Assembly (NCBI RefSeq): GCF_004115925.1
Contig: NZ_SDDX01000001.1
Span: 372,001 to 436,000, forward strand
From: Lelliottia nimipressuralis
Lineage (GTDB): Bacteria > Pseudomonadota > Gammaproteobacteria > Enterobacterales > Enterobacteriaceae
Length of the DNA stretch: 64,000 nucleotides
Direction: 5' to 3'
In this document: in pieces, positions 10,539-18,094 of the stretch
Position numbering within the stretch: the stretch's first letter is position 1
Layout: each line of letters starts with the position of its first letter
Notes under the pieces: generated by a model
What the model was told of the DNA's origin: nothing
Database searches by the model: none
What the model saw: only the letters and a program-made list of their open reading frames with translations
Made by a program: the position numbers and the translations under genes

Positions 10539-10665
10539 CCCCGTTCTCCTGATTTATAATCCGACCGGTATATTCCGATCATGTTGGCGCAAGATTATCA
10601 GAAGTGTGATGTGGCGCTTATATCCAAATGGAATGGATTATGACAAATGCAACTATTTTGTCTGT

Positions 10666-11256
10666 TTATTGTTCAATCTGGTGATGAATAAAGCGATTGA
10701 ACTGAAATTGCAGGGAATTGATCATGTGTGACGACCAGCGAACTGCACCATTTTCGGGCAGGGTCTGAGGCATCCAGACGGAATAGGCGAAGAGCGCCAT
10801 GCACAAGACGCGCTCCAGCTGGTTGCCTTTTTGCGGGGCCAGAATCGGAAAACGGAAACGCCAGCGGCAGGGCCAGAGCAGCGGAACGCCGGCGGGGGTT
10901 AACATATCGGCCAGAATATGGCTTAGGTAGCCGAGCACCATCCCCTGAATCGCGTCGGCGGGAACAATCCAGCTTTCAGGGATCTTAAGATAGAAAAAGG
11001 TCAGCAGAATAAAGACTGCCAGCAGGCTGTGGGTGAACCCGCGATGACCGAAGGCTCTGGCGATGGGTTTGGCGATCCATTTCAGGCGCTGGCCGAGAAA
11101 CGACTTGGGATGATCAATATCTGGCAGTAAACAGGTGAGGACCGCAGAAGGAACAATATGCCACCAGTCGCCCTGTGCCAGAACAGGGGTAAGCTCAGCG
11201 TTTTTAGCAAACACTGCGCAGGCAATAGAAAAAAGGAGGTGGCCTTCCGCCGTCAT
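10666..11256 (-). CDS. ydjM: LexA-regulated inner membrane hydrolase-like protein YdjM
   Basis: A 196-residue YfhO/YdjM-type predicted membrane-bound metal-dependent hydrolase (DUF457-like). The start is the ATG complement at 11254-11256 (MTAEGHLLFSIA), matching E. coli. The His/Asp pattern expected of the family is present: EGHLLF, LPDIDHP, GHRGFTHSLL and YLSHILADMLTP, together with four or so membrane segments. A consensus LexA box lies 15-34 bases upstream, so it should be induced by DNA damage. The biochemical role is not known. Confidence 0.92.
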   Translation of the reverse strand: MTAEGHLLFSIACAVFAKNAELTPVLAQGDWWHIVPSAVLTCLLPDIDHPKSFLGQRLKWIAKPIARAFGHRGFTHSLLAVFILLTFFYLKIPESWIVPADAIQGMVLGYLSHILADMLTPAGVPLLWPCRWRFRFPILAPQKGNQLERVLCMALFAYSVWMPQTLPENGAVRWSSHMINSLQFQFNRFIHHQIEQ

Positions 11257-11270
11257 GATAAAACCCACGA

Positions 11271-11290
11271 AACTGTCAATTCATACAGTA
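11271..11290 (-). promoter_or_regulatory. LexA operator (SOS box) of ydjM
   Basis: On the minus strand TACTGTATGAATTGACAGTT contains the full CTGT-N8-ACAG core. A second, weaker element beginning TACTGTAC lies immediately upstream (about 11290-11309) with only its left half conserved; E. coli ydjM also has two boxes. Confidence 0.88.
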
Positions 11291-11350
11291 TAGGGTTTTT
11301 GTACAGTAGGCGGAAGAGGTTACGGTGTAACTCTTTGTCACAAACTGGCG

Positions 11351-12112
11351 CTAGCGCGCCAGCCAGCCCCCATCGACGGCGAGCGTATAGCCATTGATAT
11401 AGTCAGAGGCTTTTGAGGCAAGGAAAACCACCGGGCCTTGCAGGTCTTCAGGATTTCCCCAGCGCGCAGCAGGAATACGATCCAGAATCTCTTTACTGCG
11501 CTTGTCGTCGTCACGCAACTCTTGAGTATTGTTGGTCGCCATGTACCCCGGCGCAATCGCATTGACATTGATCCCGTGCGCGGCCCACTCGTTTGCCAGC
11601 AGGCGCGTAACCCCTAATATACCGCTTTTTGAAGCGGTATAAGACGGGACGCGGATCCCGCCCTGGAAGGAGAGCATCGAGGCGATATTCACAATTTTGC
11701 CGCCTTCGCCCTGAGCAATAAACTGACGCGCAACCGCCTGAGAGAGGAAAAAGACCGATTTCAGGTTCAGATTCATCACGTCATCCCAGTTTTTTTCGCT
11801 GAATGACAGCGCATCTTCCCGGCGGATGGTTCCGGCATTGTTGACCAGAATATCGACACGGCCCATTTCGGCGACCGCTTTTGTCACAATCGTTTCAATC
11901 GCGTCCTGCTGGCTTAGATCGGCCTGAATCGCCATAAAGCGGCGGCCCAGGGCTTTGACTTTTTCTGCGGTCTCTTCGGGGATTTTACGGTTCACCCCCA
12001 CGATGTCACATCCCGCCTGCGCCAGTCCCAGCGTCATTCCCTGGCCTAAACCGGTATCGCAGCCAGTGACGATGGCCACTTTTCCCGCCAGATTAAAGGC
12101 ATCCAGTATCAT
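11351..12112 (-). CDS. kduD: 2-dehydro-3-deoxy-D-gluconate 5-dehydrogenase / 2-deoxy-D-gluconate 3-dehydrogenase
   Basis: A 253-residue classical short-chain dehydrogenase matching KduD, which reduces 5-keto-4-deoxyuronate isomerisation product to 2-keto-3-deoxygluconate in pectin and uronate breakdown. The Rossmann motif TGCDTGLGQG is at residues 16-25. The NNAG motif and the catalytic triad (Ser in IASMLSF, YTASK) are in place. It stands alone: kduI, its usual partner, is not adjacent, and no pectin genes are near. A KdgR-like palindrome lies about 80 bases upstream. Confidence 0.93.
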   Translation of the reverse strand: MILDAFNLAGKVAIVTGCDTGLGQGMTLGLAQAGCDIVGVNRKIPEETAEKVKALGRRFMAIQADLSQQDAIETIVTKAVAEMGRVDILVNNAGTIRREDALSFSEKNWDDVMNLNLKSVFFLSQAVARQFIAQGEGGKIVNIASMLSFQGGIRVPSYTASKSGILGVTRLLANEWAAHGINVNAIAPGYMATNNTQELRDDDKRSKEILDRIPAARWGNPEDLQGPVVFLASKASDYINGYTLAVDGGWLAR

Positions 12113-12188
12113 ATCAACCTCAGAGTGTAGGGTTATTGTCGTTCTGAAGATAAGAATAGGAGCCGCTGGCAGGAATTACAAATAAAAA

Positions 12189-12203
12189 TGAAATGATGTT
12201 TCA
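12189..12203. promoter_or_regulatory. Putative KdgR operator upstream of kduD
   Basis: TGAAATGATGTTTCA with A/T-rich flanks (AAAAA before, AAAAAT after) matches the KdgR palindrome pattern TGAAACNNNGTTTCA at most positions. It would fit control of kduD by the 2-keto-3-deoxygluconate-sensing repressor. Confidence 0.55.
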
Positions 12204-12259
12204 AAAATATTATGGTGGTCATGTTTTCGGGCAACAGGGCGTTGCCCGAACCTAAGGGA

Positions 12260-12928
12260 TTACCCGCGCAGATGCTCTGCGGTCAAATCGGCAAGGGTGG
12301 CCAGTTTGACGTCCGCCAGTGCAAAGCGTGGATCGTGCTGGCCTTCTTCGGCAGGGACCACGATGGAGCGCATACGGGCTGCTTTCGAGGCAATCATGCC
12401 GTTAACGGAATCTTCCAGCGCCACGCACGCGAGTGTGTCGACGCCCAGTTTTGCAGCGCAGTCCATATAAACCTGCGGATGGGGCTTGCTGTACGGCAGT
12501 TTTTCCGCCGAGGCCAGCGCGTCGAAGCTGTCGCGCAGGTCGAACATCTCCAGCACTTTTTCCAGCATGTGCAGCGGTGATGCGGACGCCAGGCCCACTT
12601 TCAGCCCCTGAGCTTTACATAATGCGACAGCTTCGCGCGCGCCCGGCAGCAGGGGGCGGCTCTCTTCAACGAGGGCAATGGCGCGGGTGATAATGCGGTC
12701 GGTGACGTCCTGACGGCTTGGGCCATTCCACGGCTGGTGGGCAAACCACAGTTCAACAACCATATCAATGCGCAGCCCCAGCGTATCCGGCAGCTCGTTA
12801 CGGCGGCTAATATCCACGCCAATGCTGGCCATAACATCCAGTTCAGCACGATCCCAGAGCGGTTCGGAATCGATTAACAATCCATCCATATCGAAAATGG
12901 CAGCAACAATCTGGCGCGGGGTCGTCAT
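12260..12928 (-). CDS. hxpB: Hexitol phosphatase B (HAD family)
   Basis: A 222-residue HAD phosphatase (YniC) acting on 2-deoxyglucose-6-phosphate, mannitol- and sorbitol-phosphates in E. coli. The nucleophile motif FDMDGLLIDSEPLW is near the N-terminus. Motif II is LASASPLH, the motif III Lys lies in KPHPQVY, and motif IV is ALEDSVNG. The start is the ATG complement at 12926-12928 (MTTPRQIVAAIFDMDG); an upstream ATG six codons earlier is less like E. coli. Monocistronic. Confidence 0.94.
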   Translation of the reverse strand: MTTPRQIVAAIFDMDGLLIDSEPLWDRAELDVMASIGVDISRRNELPDTLGLRIDMVVELWFAHQPWNGPSRQDVTDRIITRAIALVEESRPLLPGAREAVALCKAQGLKVGLASASPLHMLEKVLEMFDLRDSFDALASAEKLPYSKPHPQVYMDCAAKLGVDTLACVALEDSVNGMIASKAARMRSIVVPAEEGQHDPRFALADVKLATLADLTAEHLRG

Positions 12929-13075
12929 AACGCTATCTCCATTCATACGTTTTCAGCATAAAGTCACTCTAAAGTTAAGCAGCAATTTAGCATAATTGGC
13001 CTTAAAGAACGGGCGAAATTCGTAAGCAGAAGGTAAACTTAGGCTCTAAGTGAGCGTCTTACTGAAGGGGAACTG

Positions 13076-13612
13076 ATGACGTATCAACAAGCTGGACGCA
13101 TCGCGGTGCTAAAACGTATTGCCGGATGGGTAATTTTTATTCCGGCGGTGATTTCCACGCTAATCTCCGTGCTGAAATTCATGTATGAGCACAGCGAAAA
13201 GCAGGCAGGTATCAATGCGGTTATGCTTGATTTTGCTCATGTTATGATTGAGATGATGCGCTTTAACACGCCATTTCTTAACTTCTTCTGGTACAACTCG
13301 CCGACGCCCAATTTTCACCAAAGCCTGAACATCGCGTTCTGGATAATCTTTGCGCTGATCTTTATCGCGCTCGCCCTGCAGGCCTCCGGCGCGCGAATGA
13401 GCCGTCAGACGCGTTTTCTGCGTGAAGGGGTGGAAGATCAGCTGATACTGGAACAGGCGAAGGGCACTGAAGGGCTGACCCGCGAGCAGATTGAATCGCG
13501 AATCGTGGTTCCGCATCACACCATTTTGCTGCAGATTTTCCCGCTGTACGTACTGCCGGTGATTATCATCGTCTGCGGTTACTTCTTCTTCTCGTTACTC
13601 GGTTTTCTGTAA
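13076..13612 (+). CDS. yniB: Inner membrane protein YniB
   Basis: A 178-residue conserved enterobacterial membrane protein of unknown function. Three strong hydrophobic segments are visible: IAGWVIFIPAVISTLISVL near the N-terminus, IAFWIIFALIFIALALQ in the middle, and a C-terminal FPLYVLPVIIIVCGYFFF stretch. Between the last two lies a charged segment (RFLREGVEDQLILEQAKG) likely on the cytoplasmic side. Ribosome site AGGGGA precedes the ATG. It is divergent from hxpB and convergent with yniA. Confidence 0.93.
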   Translation: MTYQQAGRIAVLKRIAGWVIFIPAVISTLISVLKFMYEHSEKQAGINAVMLDFAHVMIEMMRFNTPFLNFFWYNSPTPNFHQSLNIAFWIIFALIFIALALQASGARMSRQTRFLREGVEDQLILEQAKGTEGLTREQIESRIVVPHHTILLQIFPLYVLPVIIIVCGYFFFSLLGFL

Positions 13613-13619
13613 CGCGCTG

Positions 13620-13639
13620 CGGGTGGCCTTGGCCACCCG
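13620..13639. terminator. Hairpin between convergent yniB and yniA
   Basis: CGGGTGGCC-TT-GGCCACCCG is a perfect stem with almost no loop sequence. There is no long T-run on either side, so termination efficiency is uncertain. Confidence 0.55.
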
Positions 13640-13648
13640 TATACGCTG

Positions 13649-14509
13649 CTACGCCGCTAAAACACGCTCCAGCGCTCGTTGCGCATTCACCAGATGTTCA
13701 CCGCCAAACAGAATTGCACGGTTCAGCAGGGTATAGAGCTGATAAAGAGGCTGTCTTTCGAGGAAGCCTGACGGCAGGGGCGAAACGGACTGATAGCCGT
13801 CGTAGATTTGCGGAGGCTGTTCCGGATGCAGCGGCAGCATAGCCAGATCGCATTCGCGGTCGCCCCAGTAGCAGGCAGGATCAAAGATATAAGGCCCGTT
13901 CGGCCCCAGCGCACAGTTTTCTGACCACAGATCGCCATGCAACAGCGACGGTTGCGGCTGGTGAGAAGCCAGGCGCTGCTGGACATGCTCCACAATCGCA
14001 TCAATATTGCCAAACTCTAGCCCTTTCTCCGCCGCAAGCTCCAGCTGCCAACCGATACGCTGCTCGGCAAAGAAAGTGGACCAGCGACGCTGCCAGGCGT
14101 TGGGCTGAGGGGTCGTCGACAGGTCGTTGTCAAAATCGAGACCAAACTGTGGCTGATCGCTCCACTGATGCAGGCGGGCAATCTGTTGACCTAATAAAAA
14201 GGCGTTGTGCGCGTCCAGCGGACGGGCAGGGAGATAATCCATCACCAGAAAGCTGTAATCGCGATCGCTGCCCAGCGCCCAGACCTGAGGCACGGAGACG
14301 GTTTTGCTGCGCGACAGTAATTCCAGCTGATCGGCTTCGGCGGTGAAGATGGGAAGCAATTCCCGTTCATCACATTTCACGAAGAAATCGCGTCCCGCGA
14401 AGCGCAGATGCCATGCAGCGTGGATCTCACCGCCTGGCAGCTCGTTACGCTGCTCGATCTCCCCGTCGCCCAGTTGCTCGTTTAAAAGATGACTGATAGC
14501 CTGCCACAT
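13649..14509 (-). CDS. yniA: Fructosamine kinase family protein YniA
   Basis: A 286-residue member of the fructosamine/ketosamine-3-kinase family, thought to phosphorylate ribulosamine or fructosamine adducts and so start repair of glycated proteins. Seen in the sequence are the aminoglycoside-kinase-like catalytic loop SLLHGDLWSENCAL and the metal-binding FDPACYWGDRECDLAM. The N-terminal lobe contains FFVKCDE, holding the ATP-binding Lys. It is transcribed towards yniB. Confidence 0.92.
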   Translation of the reverse strand: MWQAISHLLNEQLGDGEIEQRNELPGGEIHAAWHLRFAGRDFFVKCDERELLPIFTAEADQLELLSRSKTVSVPQVWALGSDRDYSFLVMDYLPARPLDAHNAFLLGQQIARLHQWSDQPQFGLDFDNDLSTTPQPNAWQRRWSTFFAEQRIGWQLELAAEKGLEFGNIDAIVEHVQQRLASHQPQPSLLHGDLWSENCALGPNGPYIFDPACYWGDRECDLAMLPLHPEQPPQIYDGYQSVSPLPSGFLERQPLYQLYTLLNRAILFGGEHLVNAQRALERVLAA

Positions 14510-14614
14510 GATGATTCTCCCATGTTGTCCGCCAGATCATAAAGTTAGCGCATAAACGCTGTTCAATAATACGAGCTAACGCACACCTGAGCCGTCAGGA
14601 TCACTTTAGGGCAT

Positions 14615-14905
14615 TTATTGTTCTCTTTTTTGCCACTCTTCCCAGGTTTTCACGTCAATGTCTGCTTGTTTACCGATCGCACTCTCAATCAGACCACTTG
14701 CCAGCGCTTTCACTTCATCAACGCTGAGGGGACTGATCAGCCCGAATGTATTCGTGCCCAGATCGTGGACGTTGCCTTCGTCATCCGTCAGCGTCAGCAG
14801 GAAGCCGCCACGCGTCAGGTGGTTATTGATCTCGTTGAGTTCGGTCAGCGAGTCTTCATGAAATTTGATGGTCACGACGTAGCGGGTGATGTCACCACTG
14901 CTCAT
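14615..14905 (-). CDS. ydiZ: Small protein YdiZ (GhoS-like fold family)
   Basis: A 96-residue cytosolic protein matching E. coli YdiZ. It begins MSSGDITRYVVTIKFHED and contains LTRGGFLLTLTDDEGN, and is acidic overall. I recall YdiZ being grouped with the type V antitoxin endoribonuclease GhoS (DUF2622), but no GhoT-like membrane toxin gene is adjacent, so a toxin-antitoxin role is not supported here. It lies between yniA and pfkB on the same strand, about 100 bases after pfkB. Confidence 0.85.
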   Translation of the reverse strand: MSSGDITRYVVTIKFHEDSLTELNEINNHLTRGGFLLTLTDDEGNVHDLGTNTFGLISPLSVDEVKALASGLIESAIGKQADIDVKTWEEWQKREQ

Positions 14906-14974
14906 ATTTCACCTCTTTGTTATCTTGAAAGTTTTCTTAGCATAGCCGATCGCGCCAGTTTGGCGACTTAATGC

Positions 14975-14999
14975 GCTTCCCTCCGTTATGGAGGGAAGC
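14975..14999 (-). terminator. Hairpin after pfkB
   Basis: GCTTCCCTCC and GGAGGGAAGC form a perfect ten-pair stem with a five-base loop, five bases beyond the pfkB stop on the minus strand. The following bases are not T-rich, so it may instead protect the 3' end. Confidence 0.6.
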
Positions 15000-15004
15000 C
15001 ATTT

Positions 15005-15937
15005 TTAGCTCTGGGAGAGGTAATTCACGATTTTTTGCGTGTCTTCGAGGGAGCACAGGCGCGTGCCGTGATTAATGGTGGCCGCGCTACCCGCCGCGAC
15101 GCCGTAGCGCGTCATCTCCAGCAGCGATGCGCCTTGCGCCAGTTTTAAGGTCATCGCACCGACCATACTGTCACCGGCACCCACGGTGCTCTGGCTTTTC
15201 ATCGGCGGTGGAACGACCTGCACCGAACCGGTTTCATCGACGGCGAGGGCACCCTGCGGCCCCAATGAGACCACCACGCGATGCGCTTTCCCGCTGCGCA
15301 CCAGCTCCTGGGCGGCGGAGCGAACATCATCGGGCTGCGTTAACGGGCGCTTGACCAGCGCGCTCAACTCTTTTTGGTTCGGTTTGATCAGTTCCAGACC
15401 GCCGGATTCCAGAGCGGCAGTCAGCGCATCGCCCGAACTGTCGACGATGCAGCGCAAGCCTTTGTCTTTCGCCGCGCGAATCAGCTGGGTCAGTTTTTCA
15501 CATTGCACGCCAGGGGGCAGGCTGCCGCTAATCACCAGCAGGGCACCGCTTTCAATGGCGAGCACTTTCTGTTCCAGCTGACGGAATTCATCGTCATCGA
15601 GCATGGCGCCGGGCATGACGAAACGGTACTGCTCGCCGCTGGATTCGACGTGGACATGCAGGTTCTGGCGCGTCCAGTCTTTTGCGTCGACGGTATCGAC
15701 GGCCACCTGTTCATCCGCCAGCAGCGCCACCAGATGTTCACCGGTAGCACCGCCCGCCGGGAAGATCGCTGTGGCTTGACCACCAAGATGGGTAATGGCG
15801 CGCGCCACATTAATACCCCCGCCGCCAGGCTCGAAGACGGGGGTGCTACAGCGGAGTTTACCTTCAGGATAAATCTGCGGCGTGAGGGTGGCGCTGTCGA
15901 GGGAAGGGGAGAGCGTCAGTGTATAAATCTTGACCAT
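15005..15937 (-). CDS. pfkB: 6-phosphofructokinase II
   Basis: A 310-residue ribokinase-family sugar kinase that converts fructose-6-phosphate to fructose-1,6-bisphosphate, the minor isozyme in E. coli. The PfkB signature near the N-terminus is PGGGGINVARAITHLGG, and the second signature STVGAGDSMVGAM holds the catalytic Asp. The ribosome site AAAGGAGG precedes the ATG. It is divergent from ydiY and followed by a hairpin. Confidence 0.96.
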   Translation of the reverse strand: MVKIYTLTLSPSLDSATLTPQIYPEGKLRCSTPVFEPGGGGINVARAITHLGGQATAIFPAGGATGEHLVALLADEQVAVDTVDAKDWTRQNLHVHVESSGEQYRFVMPGAMLDDDEFRQLEQKVLAIESGALLVISGSLPPGVQCEKLTQLIRAAKDKGLRCIVDSSGDALTAALESGGLELIKPNQKELSALVKRPLTQPDDVRSAAQELVRSGKAHRVVVSLGPQGALAVDETGSVQVVPPPMKSQSTVGAGDSMVGAMTLKLAQGASLLEMTRYGVAAGSAATINHGTRLCSLEDTQKIVNYLSQS

Positions 15938-16230
15938 TGTGACCTCCTTTTAGCATTGGCTCAGGTAAGCATGGCACAAAAGGCGAGAAGGGAAAGTAAA
16001 TAACAGTATGATTTTAAATATAAATGTTTAGACGTTATGTGCGTTTTTAATATGAATTAATTAACGATTTGAGATCGTTCTTATTCAAAAAATGAAATAA
16101 GAAATCATTGCTATGTTATATGAGCCTTTTTATAATTTGTTACCTTTCTATGGATGCCTTGTCATTGATCCTCAAGAAAGTTTCCGAGACCGTGATGGTC
16201 TCTTTTTTTGTTGTACGGACTCCTTTATAA
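15938..16230. other. pfkB-ydiY divergent intergenic region
   Basis: A 293-base A/T-rich region that must hold both promoters. It contains a small hairpin (AACGAT-TTGAG-ATCGTT at 16063-16079) and a terminator-like hairpin close to the ydiY start (separate entry). No operator was recognised. Confidence 0.5.
16186..16209 (+). terminator. Terminator-like hairpin in the ydiY leader
   Basis: GAGACC-GTGAT-GGTCTC is followed at once by seven T, a textbook intrinsic terminator on the plus strand. The ydiY ATG is only 21 bases beyond the T-run, so a ydiY transcript either begins at a promoter inside this hairpin or must read through it. No upstream gene on this strand needs it, since pfkB is divergent. 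Confidence 0.75.
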
Positions 16231-16989
16231 ATGAAGCTCTTGAAGACAGTACCTGCCGCATTGATGCTGGCGGGTGGCGTGTTTGCCTCGATGTACGCAG
16301 CCGCTGACGATACCGTTTTTACTGTCATGGATGACCCATCCACTGCGCAGAAACCGTTTGAAGGTAACCTTAACGCTGGCTATCTGGCGCAATCAGGTAA
16401 CACTAAAAGCTCCTCCCTGACCGCAGACACCACGATGACCTGGTACGGCAATACCACCGCCTGGTCCCTGTGGGGTAACGCCAGTAACACCTCATCTAAT
16501 GACGAGCGCTCCTCTGAGAAATATGCAGTGGGTGGCCGTAGCCGTTACAACATGACGGATTATGACTATCTTTTCGGCCAGGCAAGCTGGTTAACTGACC
16601 GCTACAATGGCTATCGCCAGCGTGACGTCTTCACTGCGGGTTATGGTCGTCAGTTCCTGAATGGCCCGGTCCACAGCTTCCGTTTTGAATTCGGTCCGGG
16701 TGTACGTTACGACGAGTACACTGACGGCGATACCAAAACGCAGCCGCTGGGTTATGCATCCGGCACCTATGCCTGGCAGTTCACCGATAACGCCAAATTT
16801 ACCCAGGGCGTCTCCGTGTTTGGTGCTGATGATACGACACTGAACTCTGAAACCGCGCTGAACGTGGCGATCAACGAACACTTTGGTTTAAAAGTGGCGT
16901 ACAACGTGACCTGGAACTCGGAGCCACCGGCTTCCGCACCAGAACATACCGATCGCAGAACGACCGTTTCTTTAGGCTATAAAATGTAA
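16231..16989 (+). CDS. ydiY: Outer membrane protein YdiY (DUF481)
   Basis: A 252-residue predicted outer-membrane beta-barrel of the YdiY/DUF481 family. A signal peptide ends near FASMYAAA. The mature part has many short alternating segments rich in Tyr, Thr and Asn (TMTWYGNTTAWSLWGNASNT) and ends LGYKM, close to the aromatic C-terminus expected of barrels. E. coli YdiY is described as acid-inducible; its role is unknown. No good ribosome site is visible before the ATG, and a terminator-like hairpin sits just upstream. Confidence 0.93.
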   Translation: MKLLKTVPAALMLAGGVFASMYAAADDTVFTVMDDPSTAQKPFEGNLNAGYLAQSGNTKSSSLTADTTMTWYGNTTAWSLWGNASNTSSNDERSSEKYAVGGRSRYNMTDYDYLFGQASWLTDRYNGYRQRDVFTAGYGRQFLNGPVHSFRFEFGPGVRYDEYTDGDTKTQPLGYASGTYAWQFTDNAKFTQGVSVFGADDTTLNSETALNVAINEHFGLKVAYNVTWNSEPPASAPEHTDRRTTVSLGYKM

Positions 16990-16995
16990 TATTCG

Positions 16996-17027
16996 CGGGC
17001 CGATATATTATCGGCCCGTATTTTTAT
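16996..17027 (+). terminator. Rho-independent terminator of ydiY
   Basis: CGGGCCGATA and TATCGGCCCG arms are followed by TATTTTTATTTT, six bases after the ydiY stop. Confidence 0.9.
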
Positions 17028-17255
17028 TTTAACAAAGCGTGCTATTAAATATTGAACAGCGTTTTAAATTAATACCTCAGCGTTATTCTCCATAATTTCT
17101 TCATAATTCCCCTCAGCGATATACATTCAATTTATTTGACACGATTTGATAAATAAATTGACTAGGCAAAAGTGTGATCCAGATCTACACTGTGGATACA
17201 GGCATTAATTGCCTCACGTTGTACTGCATTAATTCAGATATAGAGAAGAATCATT

Positions 17256-17489
17256 ATGAATAAAATCAAAAATGCTGCAGCAGCAATGGTGCTCTCCGCA
17301 CTGTCATTTGGTGTATTTGCTGCTGATTCAGTAACCCAACCTGCCAGTGACACCACCAACCAAATCGGTATCACCCGCGCTTCTGATGTTGAAGCGGGTT
17401 CTAACATCGCGCCGGGCTCTCAGTCTACCGGTCAGTCAATGAATGACGCCTTTGATGTGCACAAACTGGTTGCGGGTGAGTGGTCTTAA
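17256..17489 (+). CDS. Unrecognised small exported protein
   Basis: A 77-residue product with a clear signal peptide (MNKIKNAAAAMVLSALSFGVFA, likely cut before ADSVTQ). The mature chain of about 55 residues is polar, rich in Ser, Thr, Asp and Gln, has no Cys, and ends HKLVAGEWS. I do not recognise a family, and K-12 has no such gene beside thrS that I recall. Codon use, a plausible AGAGAAGAA ribosome site, its own terminator and a CRP-like TGTGA-N6 element at about 17173 make a real gene likely. Probably periplasmic. Confidence 0.8.
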   Translation: MNKIKNAAAAMVLSALSFGVFAADSVTQPASDTTNQIGITRASDVEAGSNIAPGSQSTGQSMNDAFDVHKLVAGEWS

Positions 17490-17512
17490 TATTATTGGAT
17501 CACGCCAGCAGT

Positions 17513-17545
17513 GAAAAAACCGGATGAAGATGTACCGGTTTTTCG
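17513..17545 (+). terminator. Terminator after the small exported protein gene
   Basis: AAAAACCGG and CCGGTTTTT pair across an 11-base loop and run into TTTC; it starts 24 bases after the stop codon. Confidence 0.8.
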
Positions 17546-17686
17546 CATTATGCGAACCTGAAAATTATTTTATGTCGGAAACAGCGCTTACAGGCGAATG
17601 GACAATATTGCTGTCATATTAATAAATGCCGCACCACTGCATGTTACTCACTACACGTCACTAACGTGAATTAATACCCCAGCACG

Positions 17687-17797
17687 CTACACGCCCCAGA
17701 TCATTGCTGCCCAGCGTAATAAAAGCATCGCACCGCAGATGGCGATTAATACCACCACCATTTTCCAGTGTTTTTGTGCAAAGCGTTTTGTTGGCAT
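17687..17797 (-). CDS. yniD: Small membrane protein YniD
   Basis: A 36-codon gene. The product begins MPTKRFAQKHWKMVVV and continues as one hydrophobic helix (LIAICGAMLLLRWAAMIWG) preceded by a basic N-terminus. It matches E. coli YniD (35 residues) almost residue for residue; here one extra Val follows the final Gly. The GAGGGA ribosome site stands about ten bases before the ATG. It is probably a single-span inner membrane protein of unknown function. It follows the YncL-like gene by 68 bases and may be co-transcribed. Confidence 0.88.
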   Translation of the reverse strand: MPTKRFAQKHWKMVVVLIAICGAMLLLRWAAMIWGV

Positions 17798-17865
17798 AAC
17801 CCGTTCCCTCGTCAGTTGATAACGTGAGTCTATCAAAAGCTGTTATGCAGTGTCAGCCTTGGGGG

Positions 17866-17958
17866 TCAAAACCAGTGAAACTTATCAGCCAGGATCATGA
17901 CCAGCGCCGCTGCTGAAACAATATTCAGTACCACTACAGTTCTACTGGAAACATTCAT
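17866..17958 (-). CDS. Small membrane protein, YncL-like
   Basis: A 30-codon gene with an AAGGGG ribosome site. The product starts MNVSSRTVVVLN, has a single hydrophobic segment (IVSAAALVMIL), and ends ADKFHWF. The N-terminus is nearly the same as that of the E. coli 31-residue protein YncL (MNVSSRTVVLIN), and both end in an aromatic cluster. Likely a one-span inner-membrane peptide of unknown role. It lies upstream of yniD on the same strand. Confidence 0.75.
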   Translation of the reverse strand: MNVSSRTVVVLNIVSAAALVMILADKFHWF

Positions 17959-18034
17959 GTAACGCCCCTTACGTTGTCAGGACCAGTTCAAGATTAGCTC
18001 AGCAAAATGGGATTGCGAGCGCTACCCCCTAAAA

Positions 18035-18094
18035 CTCATACAAATGTATGAGAGACATCAATCTGGTCGCAGAGGGTGCATTCACCCTTTTTTT
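18035..18094 (+). ncRNA. Possible small RNA 3' end, or orphan terminator, before thrS
   Basis: A perfect hairpin (CTCATAC-AAAT-GTATGAG, 18035-18052) is followed by an intrinsic terminator (AGGGTG-CATT-CACCCT plus a T-run, 18073-18094). No plus-strand protein gene ends nearby: the exported-protein gene already has its own terminator 530 bases upstream. The pair could be the 3' half of a small RNA starting near 17970-18030; no promoter was identified with confidence. Confidence 0.35.

Noticed and set aside
14615-14905. Type V toxin-antitoxin pair (YdiZ as GhoS-like antitoxin)
   Set aside because: No small hydrophobic GhoT-like toxin gene is found on either side, so only the protein-family resemblance remains.
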